Both the position numbers and the translations under genes were made by a program. A stretch of 64,000 bases of DNA from Rickettsiales bacterium (GTDB lineage: Bacteria; Pseudomonadota; Alphaproteobacteria; Rickettsiales; UBA998): the NCBI GenBank assembly GCA_024304995.1, contig JAMWZD010000001.1, forward strand, positions 1 through 64,000, given 5' to 3'. Positions within the stretch are counted from its first letter, which is position 1. Every line of letters begins with the position of its first letter. The notes under the pieces were generated by a model. That model did not search any database, had not been told where the DNA came from, and worked only from the letters and a program-made list of their open reading frames with translations. Below, in pieces: positions 1 through 8,239 of this stretch.

Positions 1-269
1 CTGGGGGGAGTCAGGGTGGAGTCAAGGTGGGGCGCACGAACTCCCCCCTCATATTTATTACTGAATACGTTGAACTTTATTATGAATATTCTATGCTGAC
101 TTAGTGACGGGGCGTGATAACCTCAGAAGCATACGTTTGATGTAAATCAACAGGACTGCGTATTCGCCAAATGTCCCTCCACGACTATGTCGGGAGGGCG
201 GTGGAATATAACACCGGCTTGCCGGAAATACATCGCGGGCCGGTTTCTGGCTTTATCAACCTCCCTCTC
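1..269. other. Non-coding flank left of the IS element
   Basis: I see no convincing gene here. The first 50 bases are G-rich with near-repeats of a GGNGGAGTCA-like unit, and a GGGGGAGT/ACTCCCCC pair could fold. A second hairpin at 176-197 pairs CCTCC-CGAC with GTCG-GGAGG across a three-base loop. A third tight hairpin at 213-224 (CCGGC-TT-GCCGG) is followed by GGAAAT. No T-run follows any of them, so I do not call terminators. Confidence 0.4.
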
Positions 270-288
270 TAGCTGAGTTTGGGATTTT
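270..288 (+). repeat. Left inverted repeat of the IS1111-type element
   Basis: This 19-bp sequence, beginning TAGCTGAGTTTG, is the exact reverse complement of 1808-1826. Confidence 0.8.
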
Positions 289-618
289 GGTGCTGGATTA
301 GCGCCTATGTGTTTTGACGTATTGCTCTTATTTCATAGATACTCCTTTTCCGGTTTGCAACTGCTGTATTATTCCACCGTGCGATGACATCACTCTCTTC
401 GGGGTCGTAAGCGTCTTATTGTGCATGATTCGGTCACTGCTTACGCCGCATTATGGGCACTACATAACAAAGGGTTGTGCTTCCTCACGACTAGCGCGGT
501 CAGTCTCTTTTCGGTTCATTTCAGAACAGAGAGCGCCGCAGGGAGTTCGCCGAAGTCACAGGTCCCTTCGCCTTCGCGAGGGCGGATAACACACCGGTTG
601 CCCGGAATGTTATTTCGG
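289..618 (-). ncRNA. Candidate bridge-RNA region downstream of the transposase
   Basis: These 330 bases between the left inverted repeat and the transposase stop have no convincing reading frame. Known biology: IS110-family recombinases use a structured RNA from the non-coding end of the element to recognise donor and target DNA, and IS1111-type elements encode it downstream of the transposase. Hairpin-prone segments are present, for example around 590-605. The role is inferred from position and family; I did not derive a fold or match guide loops to the flanks. Confidence 0.4.
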
Positions 619-1761
619 TTAGGCTGTCGCAGCGGTTGCGCGCGTCGCCTTATATTCTGCAAGCCTTTCATTATTGTAGTAGAAGGGTAAATCATCCTTC
701 CACATGGATAACATGATGATGGCCAGTTTACGTGCTACCGCCACCTTGGCGCGGTTATATCCTACCTTCTTGGACAGCTTGGTTCCCCATGCTTTTAGGG
801 AGGAGAAGCTATGCGTATGAGTGAGGATGACATTGGCGGCCTGTACGAGGTGCGTGCGTGTCATTTGATTGCCACGACAACTGATTTTACCAACCGTCTC
901 CGTCTCACCGGACTGATAGACTCGTGGTGTCAGACCGAAGTAAGCACCCACATCTTCTACTCGGTTGAACCGCTTCGGGTCTTCAATGGCGGTATAGAAT
1001 GACAGTGCGATAATGGGACCAACCCCCGGTATCTCGGTAAAGCGTTTCACCACCGGTTCTGATTCTGCCAGCATTTTGAGTTCTACCTCTATTTGCTGCA
1101 TCCGTTTGGTGATTTCTTCGCACAGGTCAAGAATGGGAACCAAGCGAGGCCGTAAGTCCATATCTTGCGTATCCCATATTTCAGACATGATAGACATGGC
1201 TCCCTCGCGGAAGGTTTTGTTGCCACTGCCTTTGCACTCTATCAGACTGCCATGCATCCGCAGGATAGAACGCACCATCATCTCGCTCTGCCCACGCTGC
1301 TTGACCAACTGATTACGGATAGTCAGAAGACTACGTATCTCATGACACATGGCGCTCTTTACATGCACCACATTCAACCAGTCCAGCCCCTTATGAACCA
1401 GCTCGGCAATGCCACGTGCATCATTCACATCTGTCTTATTACGCTTCACTGATAAAAACCGGTGTATATGCAGTGCATCAAGAACCACCACCGGCAGGTT
1501 GCTGGCCTTCAAGCCATGATACAGCCATGCGCTCATACAACCTGTTTCCAAGCCAATAACCTCAACATTGGAACGGCAGTATTTACGCAGATAACTCGCA
1601 ATCGCTGCCGGATGCGTCGCTATCTCCTTCTGCTGATACAGCTTGCCTTGCTCATCAAGCACGCAGATCTGCGTCTTCTTCATGGCAACATCAAGCCCTA
1701 CATAAAAACGCTTGCTCGAGTCAAAGGTCGCAACTTTCTTCTTAACTTTACTCTTACTCAT
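619..1761 (-). CDS. IS110/IS1111-family transposase (DEDD recombinase)
   Basis: The 380-aa protein catalyses excision and insertion of the element. The N-terminal RuvC-like domain shows the DEDD residues: D24 in GLDVAMKKTQ, E72 in IGLETG, and D111/D114 in KTDVNDARG. The C-terminal Transposase_20 domain begins near IPGVGPIIALSF and contains GKISCRGN, where the family places a catalytic serine. Length is normal and no frameshift or stop is seen, so the gene may be active. It is the only gene between the inverted repeats. The start lies just inside the right repeat, so expression probably depends on sequence at or beyond the element end or on a circular junction. Confidence 0.93.
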   Translation of the reverse strand: MSKSKVKKKVATFDSSKRFYVGLDVAMKKTQICVLDEQGKLYQQKEIATHPAAIASYLRKYCRSNVEVIGLETGCMSAWLYHGLKASNLPVVVLDALHIHRFLSVKRNKTDVNDARGIAELVHKGLDWLNVVHVKSAMCHEIRSLLTIRNQLVKQRGQSEMMVRSILRMHGSLIECKGSGNKTFREGAMSIMSEIWDTQDMDLRPRLVPILDLCEEITKRMQQIEVELKMLAESEPVVKRFTEIPGVGPIIALSFYTAIEDPKRFNRVEDVGAYFGLTPRVYQSGETETVGKISCRGNQMTRTHLVQAANVILTHTHSFSSLKAWGTKLSKKVGYNRAKVAVARKLAIIMLSMWKDDLPFYYNNERLAEYKATRATAATA

Positions 1762-1807
1762 AAATCCTCCTTCGTGTCAGTTGAAAACTAAATCTAACAC
1801 ACAGGAG

Positions 1808-1826
1808 AAAATCCCAAACTCAGCTA
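1808..1826 (-). repeat. Right inverted repeat of the IS1111-type element
   Basis: This is the exact reverse complement of 270-288 and lies 46 bp upstream of the transposase start. Confidence 0.8.
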
Positions 1827-1834
1827 TCCCACTC

Positions 1835-1851
1835 GGCACCAGTGTGGTGCC
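1835..1851. repeat. Palindrome next to the IS right end
   Basis: The sequence GGCACCA-GTG-TGGTGCC is a perfect 7-bp inverted repeat eight bases outside the IS right repeat. IS1111-type elements often insert in or beside palindromic sequences, so this may mark the target. It could equally be part of the leader of the following lipoprotein gene. Confidence 0.4.
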
Positions 1852-1895
1852 AGAAGGTAAAACCCCGGGCTTTAACTCACAACGGGGAATTACCT

Positions 1896-2333
1896 ATGAA
1901 AAAAATACTTACAACAACAATTATCAGCCTAAGCCTCACGGCATGTTCATCACTTGGCCAGACAGAAATAACCGCTTTAAAACAAGCTGGCATTAACGAC
2001 GCACGCAACGCAGGAAAAGAACTGCACTTGGCATTTTTGCAGTGCTATGCGTTACAGGAGGTAGATAAAAAGAATTGCCAGCGTATGGCAGGAAGTAACA
2101 ATCCATCATACGCAGCAGCTGTGACATGGGATTATATCAGGCCATTCCGCTATGAAGCTGAGAAACTAGGTTTCAAGGCCTTTCTAAATGATCAGGGCAA
2201 AACCTGTAAGGCCATCAATGATGGGCCGATGTATGATGCAGATCAAAAAGCTTACGCGGTTAATTGCACGAGTGGCCAAACTTACTATATGCGTTTCGAT
2301 ACCAAAGAGGTTGCATGGCAACTGGAGAGGTGA
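1896..2333 (+). CDS. Small putative lipoprotein, function unknown
   Basis: The 145-aa product begins with a basic-hydrophobic signal ending in the lipobox LTAC, so it is probably lipidated at the cysteine and held in a membrane facing the periplasm. I chose ATG 1896, preceded by GGGGAAT, over the longer frame start at 1842 because only this start gives a proper signal peptide. The mature part has further cysteines and a C-terminal stretch (YYMRFDTKEVAWQLE) that may form a small beta domain. It is followed two bases later by the XRE gene, so the two are probably cotranscribed. I do not recognise a named family. Confidence 0.7.
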   Translation: MKKILTTTIISLSLTACSSLGQTEITALKQAGINDARNAGKELHLAFLQCYALQEVDKKNCQRMAGSNNPSYAAAVTWDYIRPFRYEAEKLGFKAFLNDQGKTCKAINDGPMYDADQKAYAVNCTSGQTYYMRFDTKEVAWQLER

Positions 2334-2335
2334 CC

Positions 2336-2707
2336 ATGAAAAAAGCTCCTCATCCTGTCGATTTATATGCCGGACAAAAGCTCAGAGAAGCGCGTCAATC
2401 TCGCGGCCTTTCAGCGGCCAAGTTAGGGCAGCTATTATCTCAACCTATCACCTTCCAGCAAATTCAGAAATATGAGAAAGGCATCAACCGTATGTCGCTT
2501 TCGCGTATCTATGAATTTGCGGAGGCGCTGCAGGTTCCAATTCCGCACTTTATTCCTGACCTTAGCATCGAATCGGAAGACAAGCCTATCATTAGCAGGC
2601 AAGAATATAACCTAATTCACTGTATTCGCCAACTACCTAGCCCATGCCGCAACAGTATGATCGCTTTGATCAAAGAATTGAGAAAAGATCATGGGCGAAA
2701 GGTATAA
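2336..2707 (+). CDS. XRE-family helix-turn-helix regulator
   Basis: The 123-aa protein carries a Cro/CI-type HTH at about residues 12-68 (GQKLREARQSRGLSAAKLGQ, then FQQIQKYEKGINRMSLSRIY). The C-terminal tail is short and holds no recognisable sensor domain. It starts two bases after the lipoprotein stop and its end overlaps the next small gene by 17 bp, so the three probably form an operon. It is the only classical DNA-binding regulator in the accessory left part, which makes it a candidate for control of its own cluster or of the nearby defence island. That link is inference only. Confidence 0.85.
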   Translation: MKKAPHPVDLYAGQKLREARQSRGLSAAKLGQLLSQPITFQQIQKYEKGINRMSLSRIYEFAEALQVPIPHFIPDLSIESEDKPIISRQEYNLIHCIRQLPSPCRNSMIALIKELRKDHGRKV

Positions 2708-2852
2708 GGATAAATTGGATGAAGAAGCCGAACGGGAGTATTGGCAATATGCACCGTGGTGGAAAAAACTACTCTATTGGCTTTTTATGTCAGCAGGATG
2801 CCTGCTTGCGTTCTACGGCACTATCGGGTGGCTTATTATGAAGCTCTTCTAA
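2691..2852 (+). CDS. 53-aa single-pass membrane protein
   Basis: ATG 2691 opens a 53-codon frame ending TAA at 2850-2852. The product has a charged N-terminus (MGERYKDKLDEEAEREYW), an aromatic stretch APWWKK and one hydrophobic span (LLYWLFMSAGCLLAFYGTIG) before MKLF. It overlaps the end of the XRE gene by 17 bp, a pattern of translational coupling, and overlaps the convergent gene at 2790-3548 by 63 bp. The charged head and clear membrane span look like a real small protein. I know no family for it. Confidence 0.5.
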   Translation: MGERYKDKLDEEAEREYWQYAPWWKKLLYWLFMSAGCLLAFYGTIGWLIMKLF

Positions 2853-3548
2853 TGGCACATTTAGACGATAATAGCCACGTTCATTGGAAATGATCAAGCC
2901 ACGCCAAGTCCGCCTGTTTTTGAAAAGATCGCGCAACCGGATAGCCTGAGAGCCTGATTCGTAGATGAGAGTTTTTCCATGCACCCAGGGCTGGTGGCTC
3001 TGTGATGCATCATAGAGCTGCTCAATTACCCGCGCTTGCACATCACCTAGATGATACTCCTTACCCTCGGCGCGGACATAACGATAGTCATCGGAAGCTG
3101 CAAATGCAGGATCGGATCTCTCAGGCTGTAGATGATGAACGTTGTCTTCCTCTATATCGTAGGATTTCTCAAACTTATCCCGATCACTTTTCAACACCAC
3201 CAAATCATTCATCCGAACGCAAATAGCTGGTTGCGGTGGTTCATATGCTAGCCGGAGAATCTGGTCATCCCGATAGACCGAGGTGAAAATTCGTAACTTC
3301 GCCCTGCCGGTACTACAGATACGGCGACAATCCTCTGGCCGAACACCAACAAATCCTTCCTTATGTTCATGACACTCACAAACAAATTTACGCTCGCTCA
3401 AGACAATTCGTTCAACGTAACGTAAAGGTAGCCAAATGCAGGCACGTAGGATTCCATTTTCAACAGCATAGAACATATCATCCTGAGAGAGGCCCCACTG
3501 CTTTCTAAGGGTTTTCAGTCTGTAATATTCTTTTGCTGGGAATGCCAT
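2790..3548 (-). CDS. Conserved hypothetical protein with probable DNA-binding ends
   Basis: The 252-aa protein has an N-terminal segment KTLRKQWGLSQDDMFYAVENG that resembles a helix-turn-helix-like determinant. A middle domain is rich in CxC and CRR motifs (FVCECHEHKEGFVGVRPEDCRRICS). The C-terminal 100 residues (VQARVIEQLYDASQSHQPWVHGKTL, then FKNRRTWRGLIISNERGYYRLN) resemble a winged helix. It is read divergently from the defence operon that starts at 3836. I recall such proteins as conserved accessory genes in Proteobacteria but cannot assign a function; a regulatory role is inference. Confidence 0.65.
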   Translation of the reverse strand: MAFPAKEYYRLKTLRKQWGLSQDDMFYAVENGILRACIWLPLRYVERIVLSERKFVCECHEHKEGFVGVRPEDCRRICSTGRAKLRIFTSVYRDDQILRLAYEPPQPAICVRMNDLVVLKSDRDKFEKSYDIEEDNVHHLQPERSDPAFAASDDYRYVRAEGKEYHLGDVQARVIEQLYDASQSHQPWVHGKTLIYESGSQAIRLRDLFKNRRTWRGLIISNERGYYRLNVPLEELHNKPPDSAVERKQASC

Positions 3549-3835
3549 GATCTTGCCTCACATAAATTTTTTTTGCCTTTTTTGCATCTTTGCCCTTATT
3601 CTGTGGAATCGTTATTCATAATCGGCTTATTGCTAAATTGCAACCTATAAGATAATAATTGCAACTCTTGGCACGTATAAGTTGTTTTTGGCTTGACGTA
3701 AATGCTGGGTTTTTTTTGTTAGCCCCAAGAACCTTCACTGTGCGAACAGATTTATGCTTTTTTCTTAAATGTCTTGTTCATTTAGAGATACCTTTATATG
3801 CTAGACTTGAATTTATAACTTGATAATTGTAAAAT
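3549..3835. promoter_or_regulatory. AT-rich divergent intergenic region upstream of the defence operon
   Basis: These 287 bp separate two divergent genes and are AT-rich. TTGCAAC occurs twice (3638-3644, 3659-3665), and an imperfect CAACT/AGTTG pair surrounds 3662-3684. A plausible sigma70-type promoter for the plus-strand operon is TTGTTC at 3774-3779, a 17-bp spacer, then TATGCT at 3797-3802. No strong ribosome site precedes ATG 3836. The promoter is read by eye only. Confidence 0.35.
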
Positions 3836-5458
3836 ATGTCCCTTAATTTTCAAAAGGCTATCCAAAAACTAGGACTCCCTGAGATTCAGGCACTAACCGA
3901 CCCTGCCGTTTTGGAAATCATCCATGCATTTGATAAAGCGCCGAACAAACGTTCTCTTGCGGCTACAATCAATGAAATCTACAACCCTATTGACATACTA
4001 CGAGACTCAAAAAAACGAAGTGTTTTGCTGGAGCACCTGGACAAAGATCATGCGTCTGAGCTAGCAGTCAATGTGGGTATAAAATTTGATGCCTCTGATC
4101 CGTGGGAGCCAATCCTTAAATGTCGTTTTTCGAACAAGCCTCAGAAGCATGCCCTCTATGACTTCTTTGAAGTAAAAGAGGAAGCCCCTGATGAAGAGAA
4201 CGAACAAAAAGAATACAATCCCAAGCAATTCATAACTTCGAATTACCCTCTTTTTGTACATCAAGAGAGGGCTGCGCTTAATATTAAGAGCATTCTTGCT
4301 GGCCATAGACGTGTCTTATTACACATGCCAACCGGTGCCGGAAAAACCCGCACTAGTATGAACATTATCTGTGATTTTCTGAGGTCTTCTATCCAGCAGC
4401 GTCAAAAGAAGTTAGTTGTATGGCTTGCCGACACAGAGGAATTGTGCGAGCAGGCATCTGATGAATTTTGTAAAGCATGGCACTATCTTGGATCTGGAGA
4501 AGTATGCCAACAACGCCTCTATGGAAATTACGACCTGCCTCTGTCTGATCTTGAACCAGGCTTTCTAGTGGCGGGGCTTGCAAAATTAAATAGTCGGTTC
4601 GAAAAAGATCAGCAGGCTATGATTGAATTAGCAAGAAGTTGTTCCCTGGTAGTTTTCGATGAAGCACATAAAATCCTGGCTCCTACATATCAGCATGCTG
4701 TTGAGCTATTTATGGAGGCTGGAACCGCAAAATTAATAGGTCTTTCTGCAACACCTGGACGCACCACAAAAGACTATGAAGAAAACAGAAAATTTGCCGA
4801 ATTCTTTGATCGCCAGAAAGTTACTCTAGAAGTCGAAGGATATGATAATCCTATTGAATTTTTGCAGGATCAGGGATATTTGGCGCACGTTCATTACCAT
4901 GATTTACCATATGAATCCAAAGATCTCAAACTAACGGCCAATGAGCTAAAAAGTTTGGCTGATCGTGATGACGTACCTGAGCGTGTGCTCGCTGAATTAG
5001 GAAACGACACAGTCAGAAATATAAAAATCCTGTCACTCGCACTTGACCTAATAAAAGAAAACAAAAAAATCATCTTATTTGCTTGTTCAGTCCCTCACAC
5101 AGAGGCGTTGCATGCTTTATTAAAGTATAAAGGTGTCAAAGTCGGTTCAGTAACATCAAATACAGATAAAAATGAGCGTCGATCCACCATCGAGTCTTAC
5201 AAAAAGGGTGATTTAGATATTTTGGTAAATTTTGGGGTACTCACTACGGGTTTTGATGCACCTATTACCAATGTTGCACTGATAGCGCGGCCAACCACCT
5301 CGCTAACACTGTATAGCCAAATGGTTGGCCGTGCCGCCCGTGGTACAAAAGCGGGAGGGAATGAAAATTGCGATGTTTACACCGTAATCGATGAAGCCAT
5401 CCCAGGATTTAGAAACATAACCGAAGCATTTAAACATTGGGATGATGCTTGGGAATAA
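3836..5458 (+). CDS. DEAH-box SF2 helicase, SspF-like restriction-module protein
   Basis: The 540-aa protein is a superfamily 2 DNA helicase/translocase. Visible motifs are Walker A PTGAGKT at residues 165-171, DEAH at 275-278 (VVFDEAHK), motif III LSATPGRT near 303, and a helicase C domain with GVLTTGFDAP and QMVGRAARG. The first 130 residues are a family-specific N-terminal region. It heads a three-gene operon with a GHKL ATPase (15-bp gap) and a PLD nuclease, facing sspD-sspC-sspB. As I recall the published SspABCD-SspFGH system, its restriction module is likewise encoded beside sspBCD. Helicase activity is well supported; assignment to that system is inference from order. Confidence 0.85.
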   Translation: MSLNFQKAIQKLGLPEIQALTDPAVLEIIHAFDKAPNKRSLAATINEIYNPIDILRDSKKRSVLLEHLDKDHASELAVNVGIKFDASDPWEPILKCRFSNKPQKHALYDFFEVKEEAPDEENEQKEYNPKQFITSNYPLFVHQERAALNIKSILAGHRRVLLHMPTGAGKTRTSMNIICDFLRSSIQQRQKKLVVWLADTEELCEQASDEFCKAWHYLGSGEVCQQRLYGNYDLPLSDLEPGFLVAGLAKLNSRFEKDQQAMIELARSCSLVVFDEAHKILAPTYQHAVELFMEAGTAKLIGLSATPGRTTKDYEENRKFAEFFDRQKVTLEVEGYDNPIEFLQDQGYLAHVHYHDLPYESKDLKLTANELKSLADRDDVPERVLAELGNDTVRNIKILSLALDLIKENKKIILFACSVPHTEALHALLKYKGVKVGSVTSNTDKNERRSTIESYKKGDLDILVNFGVLTTGFDAPITNVALIARPTTSLTLYSQMVGRAARGTKAGGNENCDVYTVIDEAIPGFRNITEAFKHWDDAWE

Positions 5459-5472
5459 AACTAGGAGTGATA

Positions 5473-7302
5473 ATGAGTAAATATAAAATTTTTCCAACTG
5501 AGCTTGCAATCGATTCAATGAAAGATAGCGGCTACAAAGATGCCGCGCATGCCGTTGCCGAGCTCATTGATAACAGTATCCAGGCAGGTGATGATGTTGA
5601 TCATCCCATTTCTGTAGAAGTAATATGCATAGAAAAAGAGAACTTTGTTAATGATAGACAAAGCAGCAAGATTGAAAAGATCGCGGTTTATGATGACGCC
5701 TCTGGTATGTCACCTGATGTGCTATCGCTAGCACTGGCATTTGGACAAGGCACACGCCGTGATGCAAAGCGCGGTATGGGGAAATTTGGTATGGGGCTTC
5801 CTAATGCCTCAATTTCTCAATGTGATCGAGTGGATGTTTGGTCGTGGCAAAATGATGAAATTCATCATACCTATCTTGATATCGATGAAATTCAGGAAAA
5901 ACGCTACGACACCATTCCAGAAGCGAAGAAGGTAGATGAACTACCATCGGAATGGGTGGAAAAACTTGATGCAGAAATCAGAGACTCCGGCACATTGATA
6001 GTATGGAGCAAACTCGAAAGGCTTAAATGGAAACGTCATCGTGCTTTCTTCTCCAATACTGAATTCATTGTTGGCAGAATGTACCGCTATTTTATAGCAG
6101 AAGAAAAATGCCGCATCAGAATGGCTGCTTATGATCGCAGTAACAACTTGCTGTTAAGCGAATATGTGCGTCCTAATGATCCGCTTTATTTAATGGAAAA
6201 TACTCAAGCTCCACTAGTTAAAATGGGTGGAGAGACTTACAATTTTGATAAAGAAGCTGCATTTGACCTCTTCTACGATTCTGAAGCTGAAGGATCAGAG
6301 CCTGTTGAGGTTACATGGAAAGGCAACCAATATCGCGTAGGGCTTAAGGTTAGTCAGGCAAGACAAGATTTTAGGCGCACTCTAGCTGAACAAGGTAAAA
6401 AAGCTGGTGATACTGAATTAGGCAAGCAATGCGCTAAAAACCAAGGCGTATCAATTGTAAGAGCTGGACGTGAGCTAGAAATGAATAGAGCCTTTGAAAT
6501 AGCCTACGATCCTGTGGAGCGTTGGTGGGGAATTGAGGTTTCTTTCGAGCCTGAGCTAGACGAAGTATTTGGTGTTACTAACAATAAGCAATCTGCAACA
6601 GCATTTAGAAATCTTAAACTGAACGAGGTTGCAGAGGATGAAGGTCAGCTACCAGGAGAAATGAGAACTTTATTGGAAAGTGATAATGATCCTCGCTTCA
6701 TTATTATAACCATTTCAGAACTGATCAACAGCAAGTTAAGTGTAATTCGTAAAAACTTAGAAAAGCAAACCAAGGGTGTTCAGGTTAAAAGAGCTGCAGA
6801 AAAAGGGTCGGATAAAGCTCAAGATGCTGCTACGAAATCAACAGAAAAAGATGGACAAAAAGGTACTAGTGATATCCTCGATGAACAACTTAGCAAGGAA
6901 GAAAAAAGCAAACAAATTGAGGAAGAACTAGAGAAAGACGGTGTGGAAATTGATGAAGAAGGAAAAAACACCATTCTTGAAGCATGGCTAGGAAAGTCGA
7001 AGTATATCTTCAATACTGCGGAGATTCGGGGTAGTCGGGTTATCTTTGATGTATCGCAGCCAGCTGGTAAGATTAAAATTACATTCAATTCCAAGCATCC
7101 TGCATATGAGCAGTTCATAGAGCACCTAGAGCGTGAAGAAGGGCTTTCCTTTGACGCATTAAAGTTGCTCTTTGCTGCTTGGGGAAGAATGGAAGATCGT
7201 CTAGGTGCGGGTTCTGAGGAGGAAAGGGAAAAGTTAGAAGACATCCGGATGCTATGGGGCCAAATAGCGAAGGAAATGTTGGACGAATATAACAATAGTT
7301 AG
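5473..7302 (+). CDS. GHKL (HATPase_c_3) ATPase, SspG-like
   Basis: The 609-aa protein has a Bergerat-fold ATPase domain at its N-terminus. It shows an N box ELIDNS at residues 30-35, a G1-like box YDDASGMS and a G2 region RGMGKFGMGLPNAS. The pattern is that of MORC/HSP90-like ATPases that clamp or remodel DNA or proteins. After about residue 430 comes a lysine- and glutamate-rich, coiled-coil-like segment, then a C-terminal domain. I chose ATG 5473, preceded by AGGAG at 5463-5467, over the upstream in-frame ATG 5449, which lies inside the helicase gene. It probably works with the helicase and the PLD nuclease. Confidence 0.85.
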   Translation: MSKYKIFPTELAIDSMKDSGYKDAAHAVAELIDNSIQAGDDVDHPISVEVICIEKENFVNDRQSSKIEKIAVYDDASGMSPDVLSLALAFGQGTRRDAKRGMGKFGMGLPNASISQCDRVDVWSWQNDEIHHTYLDIDEIQEKRYDTIPEAKKVDELPSEWVEKLDAEIRDSGTLIVWSKLERLKWKRHRAFFSNTEFIVGRMYRYFIAEEKCRIRMAAYDRSNNLLLSEYVRPNDPLYLMENTQAPLVKMGGETYNFDKEAAFDLFYDSEAEGSEPVEVTWKGNQYRVGLKVSQARQDFRRTLAEQGKKAGDTELGKQCAKNQGVSIVRAGRELEMNRAFEIAYDPVERWWGIEVSFEPELDEVFGVTNNKQSATAFRNLKLNEVAEDEGQLPGEMRTLLESDNDPRFIIITISELINSKLSVIRKNLEKQTKGVQVKRAAEKGSDKAQDAATKSTEKDGQKGTSDILDEQLSKEEKSKQIEEELEKDGVEIDEEGKNTILEAWLGKSKYIFNTAEIRGSRVIFDVSQPAGKIKITFNSKHPAYEQFIEHLEREEGLSFDALKLLFAAWGRMEDRLGAGSEEEREKLEDIRMLWGQIAKEMLDEYNNS

Positions 7303-7312
7303 CAGGTAAAAT

Positions 7313-8239
7313 ATGGCAGCGGCAGAACAGGCTTTAATTGATGGTGAACAACTCAAGGACATTCTTGAGCAAGCAATCCAACGATGTGAGAACAAGTTAT
7401 TATTTATTTCCGCTTACATGACGCAGACGGCAATTGACTGGCTTGATAGATATGCACCAGATGGAATTGAGGTGCATTTAATCTGCCGCCTTTTACCAAT
7501 GGATGTACTAAACGGCTCAACCAATATTTCGGCCTTGGTCACAGCTCTAAATAAAGGATGGAAAGTTTCATGCCTTCATTCGTTACATGCAAAGTTGTAC
7601 TCGATTGACGATAAGCAGGTATACGTTGGCAGTGCTAATCTAACGAGCAACGGCCTAAGAATTTATGGAGTTGGTAACATAGAGGCTTGCTCAAGTGTTC
7701 CTGCTAATGAAGAAAACCTTCGCTTTATATCTAATATCGAAGCCTCAGCAACGAAATTGAGCCATGATATACTTGAAAGAATGGATGCGTGCATTCAAGA
7801 GAAGGAGCCCGTTATACATTTTGATAAATGGCCACACGACATATTACCGCATGAAGAAGGTATTTGGGTGCGCGACTTTTTCTGGTTCAATCCTCAATCA
7901 AGAGCCCCGCAAGGTAATGAAAAAATTCATGACCTAGAAATTATCGGCTCTGACTCACTTGATCCTTCGGCTAAAGGCGTAAATGAAAAAGTTGCCTCAT
8001 CTCGTTGTGTGCAGTGGTTTATATCACAATTAAAGGAGCAGCCAGAAAACGAGCTGTATTTTGGCAATATTAGTCGTTTGCTGCATGATGAGCTAAAGGA
8101 CGATCCTGCACCTTATAGGAAGGACGTAAAAACACTCGTGCAAAATTTGCTTGCTTACTGCGAGGTATATCTGCCTAATATGGTCGAAATTTCTCGCCCC
8201 AATCACTCCCAAAGAGCAAAATTACTTGTGACAAGCTAA
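7313..8239 (+). CDS. Phospholipase D-like (HKD) nuclease, SspH-like
   Basis: The 308-aa protein has one HxKx4D motif, H92-K94-D99 (HAKLYSID), followed by GSANLTSNGL, the usual second half of a PLD active site. Single-HKD proteins of this kind act as dimeric nucleases, so this is the likely DNA-cutting member of the operon. The C-terminal half (from about 160) is not recognised and may bind partners or DNA. It starts 10 bp after the GHKL gene. Its end overlaps the convergent sspD gene by 18 bp, tying both operons into one compact cassette. Confidence 0.85.
   Translation: MAAAEQALIDGEQLKDILEQAIQRCENKLLFISAYMTQTAIDWLDRYAPDGIEVHLICRLLPMDVLNGSTNISALVTALNKGWKVSCLHSLHAKLYSIDDKQVYVGSANLTSNGLRIYGVGNIEACSSVPANEENLRFISNIEASATKLSHDILERMDACIQEKEPVIHFDKWPHDILPHEEGIWVRDFFWFNPQSRAPQGNEKIHDLEIIGSDSLDPSAKGVNEKVASSRCVQWFISQLKEQPENELYFGNISRLLHDELKDDPAPYRKDVKTLVQNLLAYCEVYLPNMVEISRPNHSQRAKLLVTS

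Larger units (their letters stand above)
270..1826 (-). mobile_element. IS110-family insertion sequence, IS1111 type
   Basis: The element is bounded by a perfect 19-bp inverted pair, 270-288 and 1808-1826, which encloses one DEDD transposase gene on the minus strand. About 350 non-coding bases lie downstream of the transposase and only about 46 lie between the gene start and the right repeat. In IS1111-type elements the ends carry short inverted repeats and the guide (bridge) RNA lies downstream of the transposase, which fits this layout. The exact outer ends are not proven, because this family makes no reliable target duplication and its repeats are often sub-terminal. Confidence 0.75.
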
